Origin: Flavobacteriaceae bacterium
GTDB lineage: Bacteria; Bacteroidota; Bacteroidia; Flavobacteriales; Flavobacteriaceae
Direction of reading: 5' to 3'
Assembly (NCBI GenBank): GCA_947453885.1
Contig: CANGIF010000004.1
Span: 1-64,000, forward strand
Length of the DNA stretch: 64,000 nucleotides
The position numbers and the translations under genes were made by a program. Positions 53,426 to 62,993 of the stretch are shown here, piece after piece. A model generated the notes under the pieces. That model was not told the origin of the DNA. It saw only the letters and a list, made by a program, of their open reading frames with translations, and did no database searches. Position 1 is the stretch's first letter. Each line of letters begins with the position of its first letter.

Positions 53426-54895
53426 ATGAAAAAAATTCTATTTTTAGTATTAATCAGCTTCTCTGCTTCTAATTTAAGTGCTCAGAAAGTAGCTCCTAAA
53501 AGCGCTTCAAAAACAAAGACTGAAGTAACTACAAAGAAGACTATCAAACAAATGAAAAAGGCTTTAAACGACTCAATTAACAAGTGGTCATTTGAAGTAA
53601 TGGTTGGTCAAAGTAAAGGAGTAAGACCGTATGCTGATGGTTATTATTCTAGTAATCCAAATAGATTTTTTGGAGAAGTTGCAATCAATAGCTATGAAAT
53701 TGGTGCTAGATATATGTTTACACCAAAATATGGTTTAAAGTTAGATTTTACTTATGACAAATTAAGTAACGTGAATACAAATAATTTAAGTAAACCATTC
53801 GAAATGTTACAATACCGTATGAGTTTTCAAGGTGTAGTTAATGCGAGAAATTTATTTGATTTAGAACCTGTAGCTCACAGATGGGGCCTTTTAATACATG
53901 GTGGTTTCCAAATTGCAAATAAAACATCAAAAACCGAAAATATTTTACCCTATTTAGCGGATGGAGTAACTTCAAATCCAAATTACGATAGCGTAAATTT
54001 AGACAATAATAACCACCATTACAATGGAAGTGAATGGGACGGAGGTTTAATTGTAGGTTTTACACCTCAATTTAGAATATCAAATTCATTGGCATTAATG
54101 TTAGATGTTAGTTCAGTAAGCAACTATAGACAGCATATGAATTGGGATGGAACTCATTCTAAAAGTTCTAACAACCTTTCAGGTCAGTTAGTTTCAACAT
54201 CTATTGGACTTTCTTATTCTTTTGGAAGTGATAAAATGCATGGAGATTTCAGTGAAGCCCCAGATTTAAATGCAATTGAAAATGAAAGATTAGAGAAAAA
54301 ATTAGGTGAAATTGAAACTTCAATGAATGACTCTGATAAAGATGGTGTACCAGATTATTTAGATAAAGAACCTAATTCTGTTGCTGGAGTAGAAGTTAAC
54401 ACTAAAGGTCAAATGATTGACTTAAATAAAAATAACATTCCAGATGAATTAGAAACCTATATTAATAATGCAATTCAAGAAGGAAACAAAACTACAATTG
54501 TTAATAATAATGCAAATGAAGCTATTGACTTTAAAAGTGACGCTGCTAAAAAACTTATCAATGAAAATTACAAAGCAGCTTATTTTGAATTTGCAATTGA
54601 TAAACCAACCAACGTTTCTTCTGAAGGAATTGGATTTGTGTTAAGTTATTTAAGAGCAAATCCAAATGATTCAGTTGAAATGACCGGTCATGCTGATGAA
54701 ATTGGTTCAACAAAATACAATCTAGCTTTAGCAAAAAGACGTGCTGAATCTATTAAGTCCGTTTTAATAAAATCAGGTATAAATGGAAACAGAATAAAAA
54801 TTACTGCTAGTGGTATTGACAAAACTGTTGATAAAAAATCAAAAGAAGCAAGAAGATTGGTTAGAAGAGTTACTTTCAAAATTGTAAGTAAATAA
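53426..54895 (+). CDS. OmpA family outer membrane protein with TSP3-type repeat
   Basis: A 489-residue protein: signal peptide (ends NLSAQ), an N-terminal eight-strand-like barrel domain to about residue 270 (FEVMVGQSKGVRPYADGYYS, GLIVGFTPQFRISNSLALML), a calcium-type thrombospondin-3 stretch (NDSDKDGVPDYLDKEPNS, DLNKNNIPDELE), and an OmpA peptidoglycan-binding domain (MTGHADEIGSTKYNLALAKR, RRVTFKIVSK). It links the outer membrane to peptidoglycan. The promoter is a full consensus and the terminator long, consistent with an abundant envelope protein. Confidence 0.92.
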   Translation: MKKILFLVLISFSASNLSAQKVAPKSASKTKTEVTTKKTIKQMKKALNDSINKWSFEVMVGQSKGVRPYADGYYSSNPNRFFGEVAINSYEIGARYMFTPKYGLKLDFTYDKLSNVNTNNLSKPFEMLQYRMSFQGVVNARNLFDLEPVAHRWGLLIHGGFQIANKTSKTENILPYLADGVTSNPNYDSVNLDNNNHHYNGSEWDGGLIVGFTPQFRISNSLALMLDVSSVSNYRQHMNWDGTHSKSSNNLSGQLVSTSIGLSYSFGSDKMHGDFSEAPDLNAIENERLEKKLGEIETSMNDSDKDGVPDYLDKEPNSVAGVEVNTKGQMIDLNKNNIPDELETYINNAIQEGNKTTIVNNNANEAIDFKSDAAKKLINENYKAAYFEFAIDKPTNVSSEGIGFVLSYLRANPNDSVEMTGHADEIGSTKYNLALAKRRAESIKSVLIKSGINGNRIKITASGIDKTVDKKSKEARRLVRRVTFKIVSK

Positions 54896-54912
54896 TAAAA
54901 TCTAAAAATCCT

Positions 54913-54957
54913 TAATAAACAAAAAAACCATCAAAATGATGGTTTTTTTGTTTATTA
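54913..54957. terminator. 20-bp perfect hairpin, bidirectional terminator
   Basis: Arms 54913-54932 and 54938-54957 are exactly complementary around a 5-base loop (AAAAT); the GC-containing core GATGG/CCATC is flanked by seven A or T bases. It serves the OmpA gene and the convergent ppx. Confidence 0.9.
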
Positions 54958-54997
54958 TATTATTGATTATTTTTTAAATTTAAAATATTTATAACTA

Positions 54998-55888
54998 TTA
55001 GATTAAGTTATAATACATAGCTTTTACTATGCCATCTGAAAGACCTATCTTAGGAACATAAATATTCCTTGCCTTACTCCATTTCATTGCATTTAAATAA
55101 ACTCTTAACGCAGGAATTATAACGTCAGCTCTATCGGGATTTAAACCTAATTCTGAAATACGTTGTTCATAAGTCATTGAATTGAGAAAGTTATATTGCG
55201 CATTCAAATACATATAAGACAATGGTTTATCCTCATGTTTTCCCGACATTTTGAATATTTTATTTATATTACCTCCAGAACCAATAATTGCAATATTTTC
55301 AAAATCAACAGTATAAATTTTGATCCACTTTTCAATTTCAAACCATACTAAATCGCTTACAACATCATTAAGTAAACGAACTGTTCCGGCTTTGAAAGAC
55401 TTTGATGTTACTATTTTCCCATTTGAAAACAATGAAAATTCAGTACTTCCTCCTCCAACATCAATATACAGATAGGTATTATCAGTTTCAATTAATTTAT
55501 GCAAATTCGTAGATGCTATGATACTTGCTTCTTGTTTACCATCTATTATTTCTATTTCTATTCCAGCATTTTCTTTAATTATATCGACTACTTCTTTCCC
55601 ATTATAAGCCTCTCTCATTGCAGAAGTAGCACAAGCTTTATAACGCTCAATCCTATGCACTTTCATTAATAACTTAAATGCTTTCATAGCATCTGTCATT
55701 CGTTCAATATTTTCCTCCGTAATTTCACCTACAGTAAAAGCATCTTGTCCTAAACGAATTGGAACACGAACCAACGAACTTTTATTAAATTGTGGTTTCA
55801 TCCCGTCTTGTTCTACAATATTAGTTACCAACAACCTCATGGCGTTAGAACCAATATCAATAGCAGCATATTTTTTTATTGAAATCAA
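54998..55888 (-). CDS. Ppx/GppA-family phosphatase
   Basis: A 296-residue member of the exopolyphosphatase/guanosine pentaphosphate phosphatase family (ASKHA fold): phosphate-1 motif AIDIGSNAMRLLV, ACATSAMREAYNG, IDVGGGSTEFSLF, and IGSGGNINKIFKMSG. It lacks the extra C-terminal domains of E. coli Ppx, as is common. It likely breaks down polyphosphate (or pppGpp), opposing the Ppk1 encoded 15 bases upstream. The only suitable start is a TTG at 55888, immediately before the conserved region. Confidence 0.88.
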   Translation of the reverse strand: MISIKKYAAIDIGSNAMRLLVTNIVEQDGMKPQFNKSSLVRVPIRLGQDAFTVGEITEENIERMTDAMKAFKLLMKVHRIERYKACATSAMREAYNGKEVVDIIKENAGIEIEIIDGKQEASIIASTNLHKLIETDNTYLYIDVGGGSTEFSLFSNGKIVTSKSFKAGTVRLLNDVVSDLVWFEIEKWIKIYTVDFENIAIIGSGGNINKIFKMSGKHEDKPLSYMYLNAQYNFLNSMTYEQRISELGLNPDRADVIIPALRVYLNAMKWSKARNIYVPKIGLSDGIVKAMYYNLI

Positions 55889-55903
55889 TATCTTGTAATT
55901 TAA

Positions 55904-58018
55904 TTAGTTGTTTGCTTTTTCTATCATATTCTTGTAAAAATTATAGGATTCAAATTGCGCTCTAAAAATTTGTTCTTCCGGTTTGCGTACTCTGTATTTA
56001 TTGTCCATTTTTTCTGAATGAAATCGAGCTTTTACATTTCCTTTCCAACCAACTTCAAAGCTTTCTATTAATTCTTGTTTAATATTTGTATCATAAATTG
56101 GACAAGTAACTTCAACTCTTCCATCTAAATTTCGTTTCATAAAATCTGCTGACGAAATAAAAACTTCCGGTTCTCCAGCATTTCCAAAAATAAAAAGTCG
56201 TGTATGTTCTAAATAATTATCAACAATACTTATGGCTTCAATGTTTTCGCTCATGCCTTTTACACCTGGAATCAGAGAACAAATCCCTCTAATAATCAAT
56301 TGAATTTTAACTCCTGCCCTACTTGCATCGTATAACTTATCTATCATTTGAAAATCAGACAAACTATTCATTTTTAGTTTAATAAAGGTAGCTCTACCAT
56401 TTCTAGCTAAAACAATTTCTCTATCAATTAATTTGTAAATTCTTGATCTAGTATAATGTGGCGAAACAATTAGATGTTTGTAGCGATGAATTCTGAAATT
56501 AACATCAAAAAAATCAAATATTTTTGAAACATCTTTTAAAATTTCTTGATGACTTGTAAGTAATGTTACATCGGTATAAACATTAGCTGTAGATTCATTA
56601 AAATTTCCAGTAGAAATAAAACCATATCTTTTCAATTTGCCTGCTTCAATTCGTTCAACAACACAAATTTTACTATGCACTTTCAATCCTTTAATTCCAA
56701 AAATAAGTTCAATTCCTTCTGTTTGCATTTGTTCTGCATACATAATATTGCTAGCTTCATCAAAACGAGCTTGCAATTCAATTTGTACAGTTACTTTTTT
56801 TCCGTTTTTGGCAGCATTTATCAAGGAACTAATTATTTGAGAGTTTTTAGCCAAACGATAAAGTGTGATTTTAATTGCAGTTACTTTTGGATCTAAAGCA
56901 GCTTCTCTTAAAAATTTAATTACATAAGAAAAAGTTTGGTAGGGAGCATTTATTAAATAATCTTTCTTGGCAATTTTATTCATTATATTTTCATCCAAAC
57001 TCAAACCAGGTATTTGCAAAGCCTGATTAGTTTTATATAACAAATCAAACCTACCTAAATTAGGAAAACCCATGTAATCTCTTCGATTGTGATACCTTCC
57101 GCCCGGAATTATACTATCAGAAGAATCGATACCCATGTGGCTTAGAAAATATTTCAGTGTGTCCTTTTCAATTGATTGATCATAAATGAACCGAACTGGC
57201 TCGCCAACTCTTCTTTCTTTTACGCTTGTTGCAATTTTCTCAAGCATACTTTTACTTAAATCACTATCTATATCCAACTGAGCATCTCGAGTAATTTTAA
57301 TCATGTGTGCTGAAACTTTCTCATAATCAAAAATAGTAAATATACTACTCAAATTTAATCGTATTACATCATCAAGCATCATAATGTAATGCTTATCATT
57401 GTCAGAAGGCAAAACTACAAACCTATTTATTCTAGTTGGTATTTCTATAACTGCATAACGAATCTCATGTTTTGATCGAGTTAAATTCAATAATTTTGAC
57501 TTTTCAACTACGGGTTTCATAACTAATTTAACCGCTAAATATCCTGAAGTATCTTTTAAAACTGGAAATTCAGCCAGGTCATTTAAGATAATAGTTACAA
57601 GTTCAGGACTGACAATATTTACAAAAAAATCTTTAACAAATTCTCGTTGTTTAGTTGTTATTTCTTGTTCATGAACCATGTAAATATTTTGTTCTTCTAG
57701 CTTTTTCTCAATAATTTCAAGTATTCTCAAACTGTCTGATTGTTGTTTTATCGCTATCTCAGTAATTTCTTTAACTAATTTCTTAGCTGTTATGCCGCCT
57801 AGAATTTTTTCCCCTGTATCAGCAGTCAAACTTAATCTTCGAATTGCAGCAAATCGAACTCTAAAAAACTCATCTAAATTGTTTGAAAAAATACCTAAAA
57901 AACGAAGTCTATCTAATAAAGGTACATTTTCATCTGCGGCTTCTTGTAAAACTCTGGCATTAAAAGTCAGCCAACTTTTTTCTCTGTCTAAATAAATATT
58001 TTCTTTAATTATGCTCAT
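55904..58018 (-). CDS. ppk1: polyphosphate kinase 1
   Basis: Makes polyphosphate from ATP through a phosphohistidine. The 704 residues contain all the family domains: N-terminal LDREKSWLTFNARVLQEA, head domain NLDEFFRVRFAAIRRL, the catalytic His region IKGLKVHSKICVVER, FISTGNFNESTANVYTD, and the second His motif DNYLEHTRLFIFGNAGEPEV with SSADFMKRNLDGRVEV. The start is the ATG at 58018, which overlaps the sixA stop as ATGA; a longer frame to 58075 would run into sixA. It is translationally coupled to sixA and followed closely by ppx. Confidence 0.95.
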   Translation of the reverse strand: MSIIKENIYLDREKSWLTFNARVLQEAADENVPLLDRLRFLGIFSNNLDEFFRVRFAAIRRLSLTADTGEKILGGITAKKLVKEITEIAIKQQSDSLRILEIIEKKLEEQNIYMVHEQEITTKQREFVKDFFVNIVSPELVTIILNDLAEFPVLKDTSGYLAVKLVMKPVVEKSKLLNLTRSKHEIRYAVIEIPTRINRFVVLPSDNDKHYIMMLDDVIRLNLSSIFTIFDYEKVSAHMIKITRDAQLDIDSDLSKSMLEKIATSVKERRVGEPVRFIYDQSIEKDTLKYFLSHMGIDSSDSIIPGGRYHNRRDYMGFPNLGRFDLLYKTNQALQIPGLSLDENIMNKIAKKDYLINAPYQTFSYVIKFLREAALDPKVTAIKITLYRLAKNSQIISSLINAAKNGKKVTVQIELQARFDEASNIMYAEQMQTEGIELIFGIKGLKVHSKICVVERIEAGKLKRYGFISTGNFNESTANVYTDVTLLTSHQEILKDVSKIFDFFDVNFRIHRYKHLIVSPHYTRSRIYKLIDREIVLARNGRATFIKLKMNSLSDFQMIDKLYDASRAGVKIQLIIRGICSLIPGVKGMSENIEAISIVDNYLEHTRLFIFGNAGEPEVFISSADFMKRNLDGRVEVTCPIYDTNIKQELIESFEVGWKGNVKARFHSEKMDNKYRVRKPEEQIFRAQFESYNFYKNMIEKANN

Positions 58019-58500
58019 TTTAAATCTTTTGGAAATAGTATTTTTTTTAATTTTCCTTTTGATATTGTTGCCCATTCATTGCCTTCAAATTCTAAACAAA
58101 CAAACCCTGATGTTGGGACATTTTCTACATTAACGTCTCCAAATTTATTAACAAAATCTGTTATTGCATCATTATGTCCAAAAATTATTAAATTAATAAT
58201 TTCATCTTTACACCCCTTGATTATTTGCTCTAACTTCTTCATTTCAAAGGTGTACAATTCCTTTTTAAAATGAATATCCGATACTGAAACCCCGATAATA
58301 TCTGCAAAAATAGTGGCGGTTTGTGTTGCTCGAACTGAATCGCTGGACCAAATCGTAAATTTTTTAGGTAAAAAAGACATGCATTCCTGAAAAACAGCTT
58401 GACTGTCTTTTATCCCTCTATTGATTAAAGGTCTAGATTTGTCATCCAAAGGCATATCCCAGCTTGATTTAGCATGTCTAATTAATAGTAATTGTTTCAT
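58015..58500 (-). CDS. SixA-like histidine phosphatase
   Basis: A 161-residue member of the phosphohistidine/branch-1 histidine phosphatase family. The active-site LLIRHAKSSWDMP has the Arg-His pair, the second arginine lies in SDSVRATQTATIFA, and the second catalytic His in LIIFGHNDAITDFVN. SixA of E. coli removes phosphate from histidine on a phosphorelay or PTS protein. Here the gene overlaps ppk1, an enzyme with a phosphohistidine intermediate, which raises the possibility of a polyphosphate-linked role; that is inference. Confidence 0.87.
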   Translation of the reverse strand: MKQLLLIRHAKSSWDMPLDDKSRPLINRGIKDSQAVFQECMSFLPKKFTIWSSDSVRATQTATIFADIIGVSVSDIHFKKELYTFEMKKLEQIIKGCKDEIINLIIFGHNDAITDFVNKFGDVNVENVPTSGFVCLEFEGNEWATISKGKLKKILFPKDLK

Positions 58501-58511
58501 TTGGAATTGTT

Positions 58512-59981
58512 TTAAAATTTGTAAAATTTACTACTAACAAATTTATCTATAATTTCATTTATTTCAAGAGATACTTTCCAATTATAATTTAAAAATATGT
58601 AAACACAAACAACTAAAGTTGATTTCAGCACAATATTTAGTAAAGTATAAAAAGGAAAATCCCAAAAATAAAATACTATAAAAACAAAGGAAATAATGCC
58701 AAACGACTTTAATGTATTACTTGTAAAAGGATATAAGTCCATTTTTTTTACTACAAATAATAATTTAACCGTGTTATAAACCATAACAGAGAGTAAAGTT
58801 GCCCATGCAGAACCAACTATCCCATAAGGAGGTATTAATAACATGTTCAGTACAATCATCATAAAAACCAAAAGTAGCCCGAAAAACAAGACCATTCTAT
58901 AATATTTGGTATTCAAAATAATTGCATTGTTATTTCCTAAAATAACATCGTAGAACTTGGTTAGTCCAATTATGAAAACAACAGCAATTCCGCCAGAATA
59001 TTCACTAGGAATTAATTTGTATAATTCGTTTATATTTAAAAAAATAAGAAGCAATACCAATCCACCTACTATCTGAAGGTTTAATGCGCTTTTTTTATAC
59101 AAATCGTTAAGTTCTTCCAACTTGTTTTCGTTCATTAAACGAGCAGTTATGGGATAAATAATCTGTAACATGGCTCTACTTGGAACAGCTATCACTGTTG
59201 CAATAAAAATAGCTACCGAATACAATGCATTGTTTTCAATTTTAATATATAACGGAATCATTACTTTGTCAAAATCCATTAATAAAACAGCTACGCTTCC
59301 AGAAAGTATTATAAAAACAGAATAACTCATTATTCCCTTAACATTTGCTGGTATTTTGAAACGTAAACGGGGCATTTTAACCGAAATAGCATAAATTTTC
59401 ATGGCTACAACTTGCAAAAAATAGGCACCACATAATCCGTAAATAAAAGTATCTTTTGAAATAATATTCCAATGAACTGCAAAAAGCATAAACATAATTA
59501 AAACCCGAACAAGTACTTCACTTATGAAATTTCCAATAACAGATTTCATGTGTACTTTTACCCATGCATAAAAAATTTCGAAATAGCCCATACAAATCCC
59601 AATTACAGGAATTAACCATAAAAAAGGCTTTACCGTAGGGTTCTTTTTTAGCAAAAAATAAGCAATTTGATCGTATCCAAAATAGGTAATTGCGGTAATT
59701 GGAACTATCAAAAGCAAAGGCATATAGAGCATAAAAGTTAAAAAATTATCTCGCTCGTCTGCTGTTTTATACTTTGAATAAAAACGAATCAACGTATTTT
59801 GAACCCCAAAAGCCATCAAGGGCATCATAATATTGGAAGCTGAAAGCAAAAACGCTACCATTCCGTAATGCGTTTTACCTAAAAAATTGGTATATAAAAA
59901 AAGGGCGTTTATAGCTCCGATTCCAAAGCCAAAATAGGTGATAATTGTATTTTTTACCGACTGGTTGATGACAGATCCCAT
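58512..59981 (-). CDS. polysaccharide flippase (Wzx/MATE-like, MOP superfamily)
   Basis: A 489-residue membrane protein with about 12-14 hydrophobic segments from residue 12 onward (YFGFGIGAINALFLYTNFLG) and few charged loops, the layout of O-antigen/oligosaccharide flippases. The mid-protein IPSRAMLQIIYPITARLMN-type segment (AVPSRAMLQIIYPITARLM) also fits. It would move lipid-linked sugars across the inner membrane. It lies 7 bases after the glycosyltransferase gene and 11 bases before sixA in the same operon. Confidence 0.85.
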   Translation of the reverse strand: MGSVINQSVKNTIITYFGFGIGAINALFLYTNFLGKTHYGMVAFLLSASNIMMPLMAFGVQNTLIRFYSKYKTADERDNFLTFMLYMPLLLIVPITAITYFGYDQIAYFLLKKNPTVKPFLWLIPVIGICMGYFEIFYAWVKVHMKSVIGNFISEVLVRVLIMFMLFAVHWNIISKDTFIYGLCGAYFLQVVAMKIYAISVKMPRLRFKIPANVKGIMSYSVFIILSGSVAVLLMDFDKVMIPLYIKIENNALYSVAIFIATVIAVPSRAMLQIIYPITARLMNENKLEELNDLYKKSALNLQIVGGLVLLLIFLNINELYKLIPSEYSGGIAVVFIIGLTKFYDVILGNNNAIILNTKYYRMVLFFGLLLVFMMIVLNMLLIPPYGIVGSAWATLLSVMVYNTVKLLFVVKKMDLYPFTSNTLKSFGIISFVFIVFYFWDFPFYTLLNIVLKSTLVVCVYIFLNYNWKVSLEINEIIDKFVSSKFYKF

Positions 59982-59988
59982 ATGTTTT

Positions 59989-61284
59989 TTATAAAGACTT
60001 AATTAATTGAGCAAGTCTTTCAGTTATTGAGCGTCTTGAATAGTACTGTAATCCAACTGGATACGACTTTAATTTTCCCTCTAAAAATTGGTGGTAATAG
60101 TCCAAAAGTACTGCTTTAAGTTTTGCTTTTTCAGTATAATCGAAAAAAACACCAGTATTGGTGTTTGTAATGATAGCTGAAAAATCAGAATTACTTGGTC
60201 CAATGGCTAAAATTGGGCGTTCTGAAACCATGTATTCAAATAATTTCCCTGGTAAAATACTTTTTGTTTCTGGCGAATCAATTTCAATTAGAAGTAGTAC
60301 TTGCGATTTTCGTTGGTGTTCTAAAGCTTCTTTGTGTGAAACATATCCAAAATTAGTTACAAATTTTAATAATTGAAAATGATGTAAAGTATCCAAAACA
60401 TCATTACTTACTGCACCAATTAATTTTAATTCTAAATCGTTTTGAAACGAAGGGTTTTCTTGTAGTAATTCCACCAAACATTCCCACAAAATTATTGGAT
60501 TTCGCTCTGATAATAACGAACCTATGTGTGCTAATGAAAAGGTAGTATCCAATGATTGTTGTGCCACTTGTTCAACATCGTAACCGTTTGTAAGTATAGT
60601 AATAGGTTGCTTAGTCAATGCTTCAAATTCAGTTTTAGTTGTGATGCTGGTAACTACAATTTGGTCAGCAGAATTGAGCACTTCCTTTTCAAGTTTTTTA
60701 TGCTTTTTGCTGGCATAATTAGATAGTTTTAAGGCTTTATGATAGCCAATAGTAGTCCATGGATCTCTAAAATCGGCTATCCAATTCAACTTGTTTTTAT
60801 TTTTTAGTTGCAATCCTATTAAATGTAAACTATGAGGCGGTCCAGTGGTAACTATTGTTTCAATTTTGTTTTCTTTAATATACTTTTCTAAATAAGAAAC
60901 AGAGGGATGTACCCATAAAAAACGTGCGTCCGGAATAAAAAGATTGCCTCTAATCCAAAGTAGTATTCGTTCTACTACTGTTTGCTTTTTTATTGATGGA
61001 ATAATACCTGAACTTATTTTTTTAGTGTTTTTTTTAGAAAAAAAAGAAGCTAATTGATAGGGTTCAAAAATTGAGTTTCGGAGTATAACTACTTCTTTTG
61101 AAACCTCAACAATTAAGTTTTTATCCACAATTGGATAAGATGGATTTTCCGGAATATAAACTATGGGTTCAATACCAAATTCGGGTAAATATTTAACAAA
61201 TTTTAACCACCGCTGTACTCCAGGACCTCCTGCTGGTGGCCAATAGTAGGTAATTATGAGAATTTTTGAGGAAACCGTTTTCAA
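59989..61284 (-). CDS. glycosyltransferase, GT-B fold (GT4-like)
   Basis: A cytoplasmic or membrane-attached glycosyltransferase of about 431 residues. The N-terminal acceptor domain starts ILIITYYWPPAGGPGVQRWL, the middle has NKLNWIADFRDPWTT and DQIVVTSITTK, and the C-terminal nucleotide-sugar domain contains AHIGSLLSERNPIILWE and PGKLFEYMVSERPILAIG with the usual E-x-x pattern. Sugar donor and acceptor are unknown. No ATG precedes the conserved start; I chose the TTG at 61284, with a TTG at 61347 as alternative. First gene of a five-gene operon. Confidence 0.83.
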   Translation of the reverse strand: MKTVSSKILIITYYWPPAGGPGVQRWLKFVKYLPEFGIEPIVYIPENPSYPIVDKNLIVEVSKEVVILRNSIFEPYQLASFFSKKNTKKISSGIIPSIKKQTVVERILLWIRGNLFIPDARFLWVHPSVSYLEKYIKENKIETIVTTGPPHSLHLIGLQLKNKNKLNWIADFRDPWTTIGYHKALKLSNYASKKHKKLEKEVLNSADQIVVTSITTKTEFEALTKQPITILTNGYDVEQVAQQSLDTTFSLAHIGSLLSERNPIILWECLVELLQENPSFQNDLELKLIGAVSNDVLDTLHHFQLLKFVTNFGYVSHKEALEHQRKSQVLLLIEIDSPETKSILPGKLFEYMVSERPILAIGPSNSDFSAIITNTNTGVFFDYTEKAKLKAVLLDYYHQFLEGKLKSYPVGLQYYSRRSITERLAQLIKSL

Positions 61285-61604
61285 TTTAATAGTGCATTCT
61301 GATTTAAAAGACTGTAAATTTAAACATTCTTTTTGAATAAGATTCAAATTATAAAATTAGGTTTGTGTGACTCTCAGTATTAAAATTTATAAAATTAAAT
61401 TTTGAAAACATGTCATTAAACTAATTGCAACTGAAAAATTGCTAATAATGGGATTTGAAACCAAATGTAATTTTAGTAATCCTTTCTTTTTCAAAAAAAT
61501 GTATAAATAATGTTGTTTTATTTTCAAATAAAAAAAGGGAAATAAACAATTAAAAAATAATGTTAGTATCTTTACATCTCCACAAATCCATCACTTTTTT
61601 GTTT

Positions 61605-62066
61605 ATGAAAGCAGTAAAAATTCTAGTTGTATTGGTATTTTCCACTTTGACACTTTCGTGTATTAGTACCAAAAACACTATAAAAAACATTGATATTTCG
61701 CAACCAATTCCAAAATTAACTACTAAAAACACTTTCGTTCTAACAGAAATTAGTACGGATGTAAAATATGGTTTTGATCCTGATTATCCTATTAATATCT
61801 TTTTCCGAAATGCAAACGAAGACGACATGAATTTGAAAAGATATTTGAATGCACTCTCAGGGCCACATGGCGAAACCATAAACTATAAAAAAATTGGAAT
61901 TTGCTGCCCATTCCCTACCAAAAACACCAATACAGGTGGTGGTTTTTTAGAAGTAATTGAAATTAGCTACGAAGGCTTACAAGTTCCTCTAAAACTATAC
62001 TTGAATCGATACGAAAAAGGCGTGTTAAAAGCACCATTAGGACTAGGAATTAAACCAATTCTGTAA
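61605..62066 (+). CDS. lipoprotein of unknown function next to kdsA
   Basis: A 153-residue lipoprotein: signal peptide with lipobox LSC (Cys18), then STKNTIKNIDISQPIPKL, a beta-rich centre with FDPDYPINIFFRNAN and a double Cys in IGICCPFPTKNTN, and the end LGLGIKPIL. I recall similar flavobacterial proteins being mislabelled as '2-dehydro-3-deoxyphosphooctonate aldolase', probably because they adjoin kdsA; there is no aldolase motif. The ATG at 61605 gives a normal signal peptide, while the in-frame ATG at 61560 adds 15 unlikely residues. The stop is about 100 bases before kdsA. Confidence 0.68.
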   Translation: MKAVKILVVLVFSTLTLSCISTKNTIKNIDISQPIPKLTTKNTFVLTEISTDVKYGFDPDYPINIFFRNANEDDMNLKRYLNALSGPHGETINYKKIGICCPFPTKNTNTGGGFLEVIEISYEGLQVPLKLYLNRYEKGVLKAPLGLGIKPIL

Positions 62067-62139
62067 TGTTTAAGTTCTTTTTAAGAAGTTCCTTAACATT
62101 AAAAGTACACAAAAAATAACTACTTTATAATTTCATATT

Positions 62140-62147
62140 TATATTTG
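62140..62147 (+). promoter_or_regulatory. -7 box (TATATTTG) before kdsA
   Basis: TAnnTTTG match 18 bases before the kdsA ATG, which implies a very short leader. The -33 TTG is absent. Confidence 0.5.
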
Positions 62148-62165
62148 CACCACTAAATCAAGATC

Positions 62166-62984
62166 ATGGATATTCACAAAATACCACAAATTAAACACAC
62201 AGAAAGTGCTAATTTTTTCCTTTTAGCAGGTCCTTGCGCAATTGAAGGCGAAGAAATGGCAATGCGAATTGCAGAAAAATTAGTCTCCATTACAGATTCG
62301 CTTCAAATTCCTTTTGTTTTTAAAGGTTCATTTAAAAAAGCAAATCGGTCTAGAATAGATAGTTTTTCTGGTATTGGCGATGAAAAAGCGCTTAAAATAC
62401 TTCGAAAAGTTTCCGAATCATTCAATGTACCAACCGTTACCGACATTCACACCAACGAAGATGCAAAAATGGCTGCACAATATGTAGATGTACTTCAAAT
62501 TCCAGCTTTTTTGGTAAGACAAACCGATTTAGTTGTAGCTGCTGCAACTACTGGTAAATTTGTAAATTTAAAAAAAGGACAATTTATGAGTCCTGAAAGC
62601 ATGAAACATGCTGTTCAAAAAGTGTTGGATTGCCACAATGAAAATGTAATGGTAACCGATAGGGGTTCCATGTTTGGCTACCAAGATATGATTGTTGATT
62701 TTAGAGGTATTCCAACCATGCAAAAATTTGCAACTACTGTTTTAGATGTTACTCATTCTTTACAACAACCAAACCAAACAATTGGAGTTACAGGAGGAAG
62801 ACCAGACATGATTGAAACTATTGCAAAAGCGGGTATTGCTGTAGGTGTTGACGGTATTTTTATTGAAACCCATTTTGATCCCGCTAATGCCAAAAGTGAT
62901 GGTGCAAACATGTTGCATCTGGATTATTTTGAACCTTTAATGAAGAAATTAGTTGCTATCAGAGAAACTATAAATAATTTTTAA
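62166..62984 (+). CDS. kdsA: 3-deoxy-8-phosphooctulonate (Kdo-8-P) synthase
   Basis: Condenses phosphoenolpyruvate with arabinose 5-phosphate to Kdo-8-phosphate for lipopolysaccharide. The TIM-barrel marks are LLAGPCAIEGEEMAMRIAEK, the substrate loop FKGSFKKANRSRIDSFSG, VPTVTDIHTNEDA, DVLQIPAFLVRQTDL, the metal/phosphate segments GSMFGYQDMIVDFRG and DVTHSLQQP, and a late IFIETHFDP. Length of 272 residues is normal. A promoter box lies just before it, and an outer-membrane protein gene follows 9 bases later. Confidence 0.95.
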   Translation: MDIHKIPQIKHTESANFFLLAGPCAIEGEEMAMRIAEKLVSITDSLQIPFVFKGSFKKANRSRIDSFSGIGDEKALKILRKVSESFNVPTVTDIHTNEDAKMAAQYVDVLQIPAFLVRQTDLVVAAATTGKFVNLKKGQFMSPESMKHAVQKVLDCHNENVMVTDRGSMFGYQDMIVDFRGIPTMQKFATTVLDVTHSLQQPNQTIGVTGGRPDMIETIAKAGIAVGVDGIFIETHFDPANAKSDGANMLHLDYFEPLMKKLVAIRETINNF

Positions 62985-62993
62985 TATCTCCAA

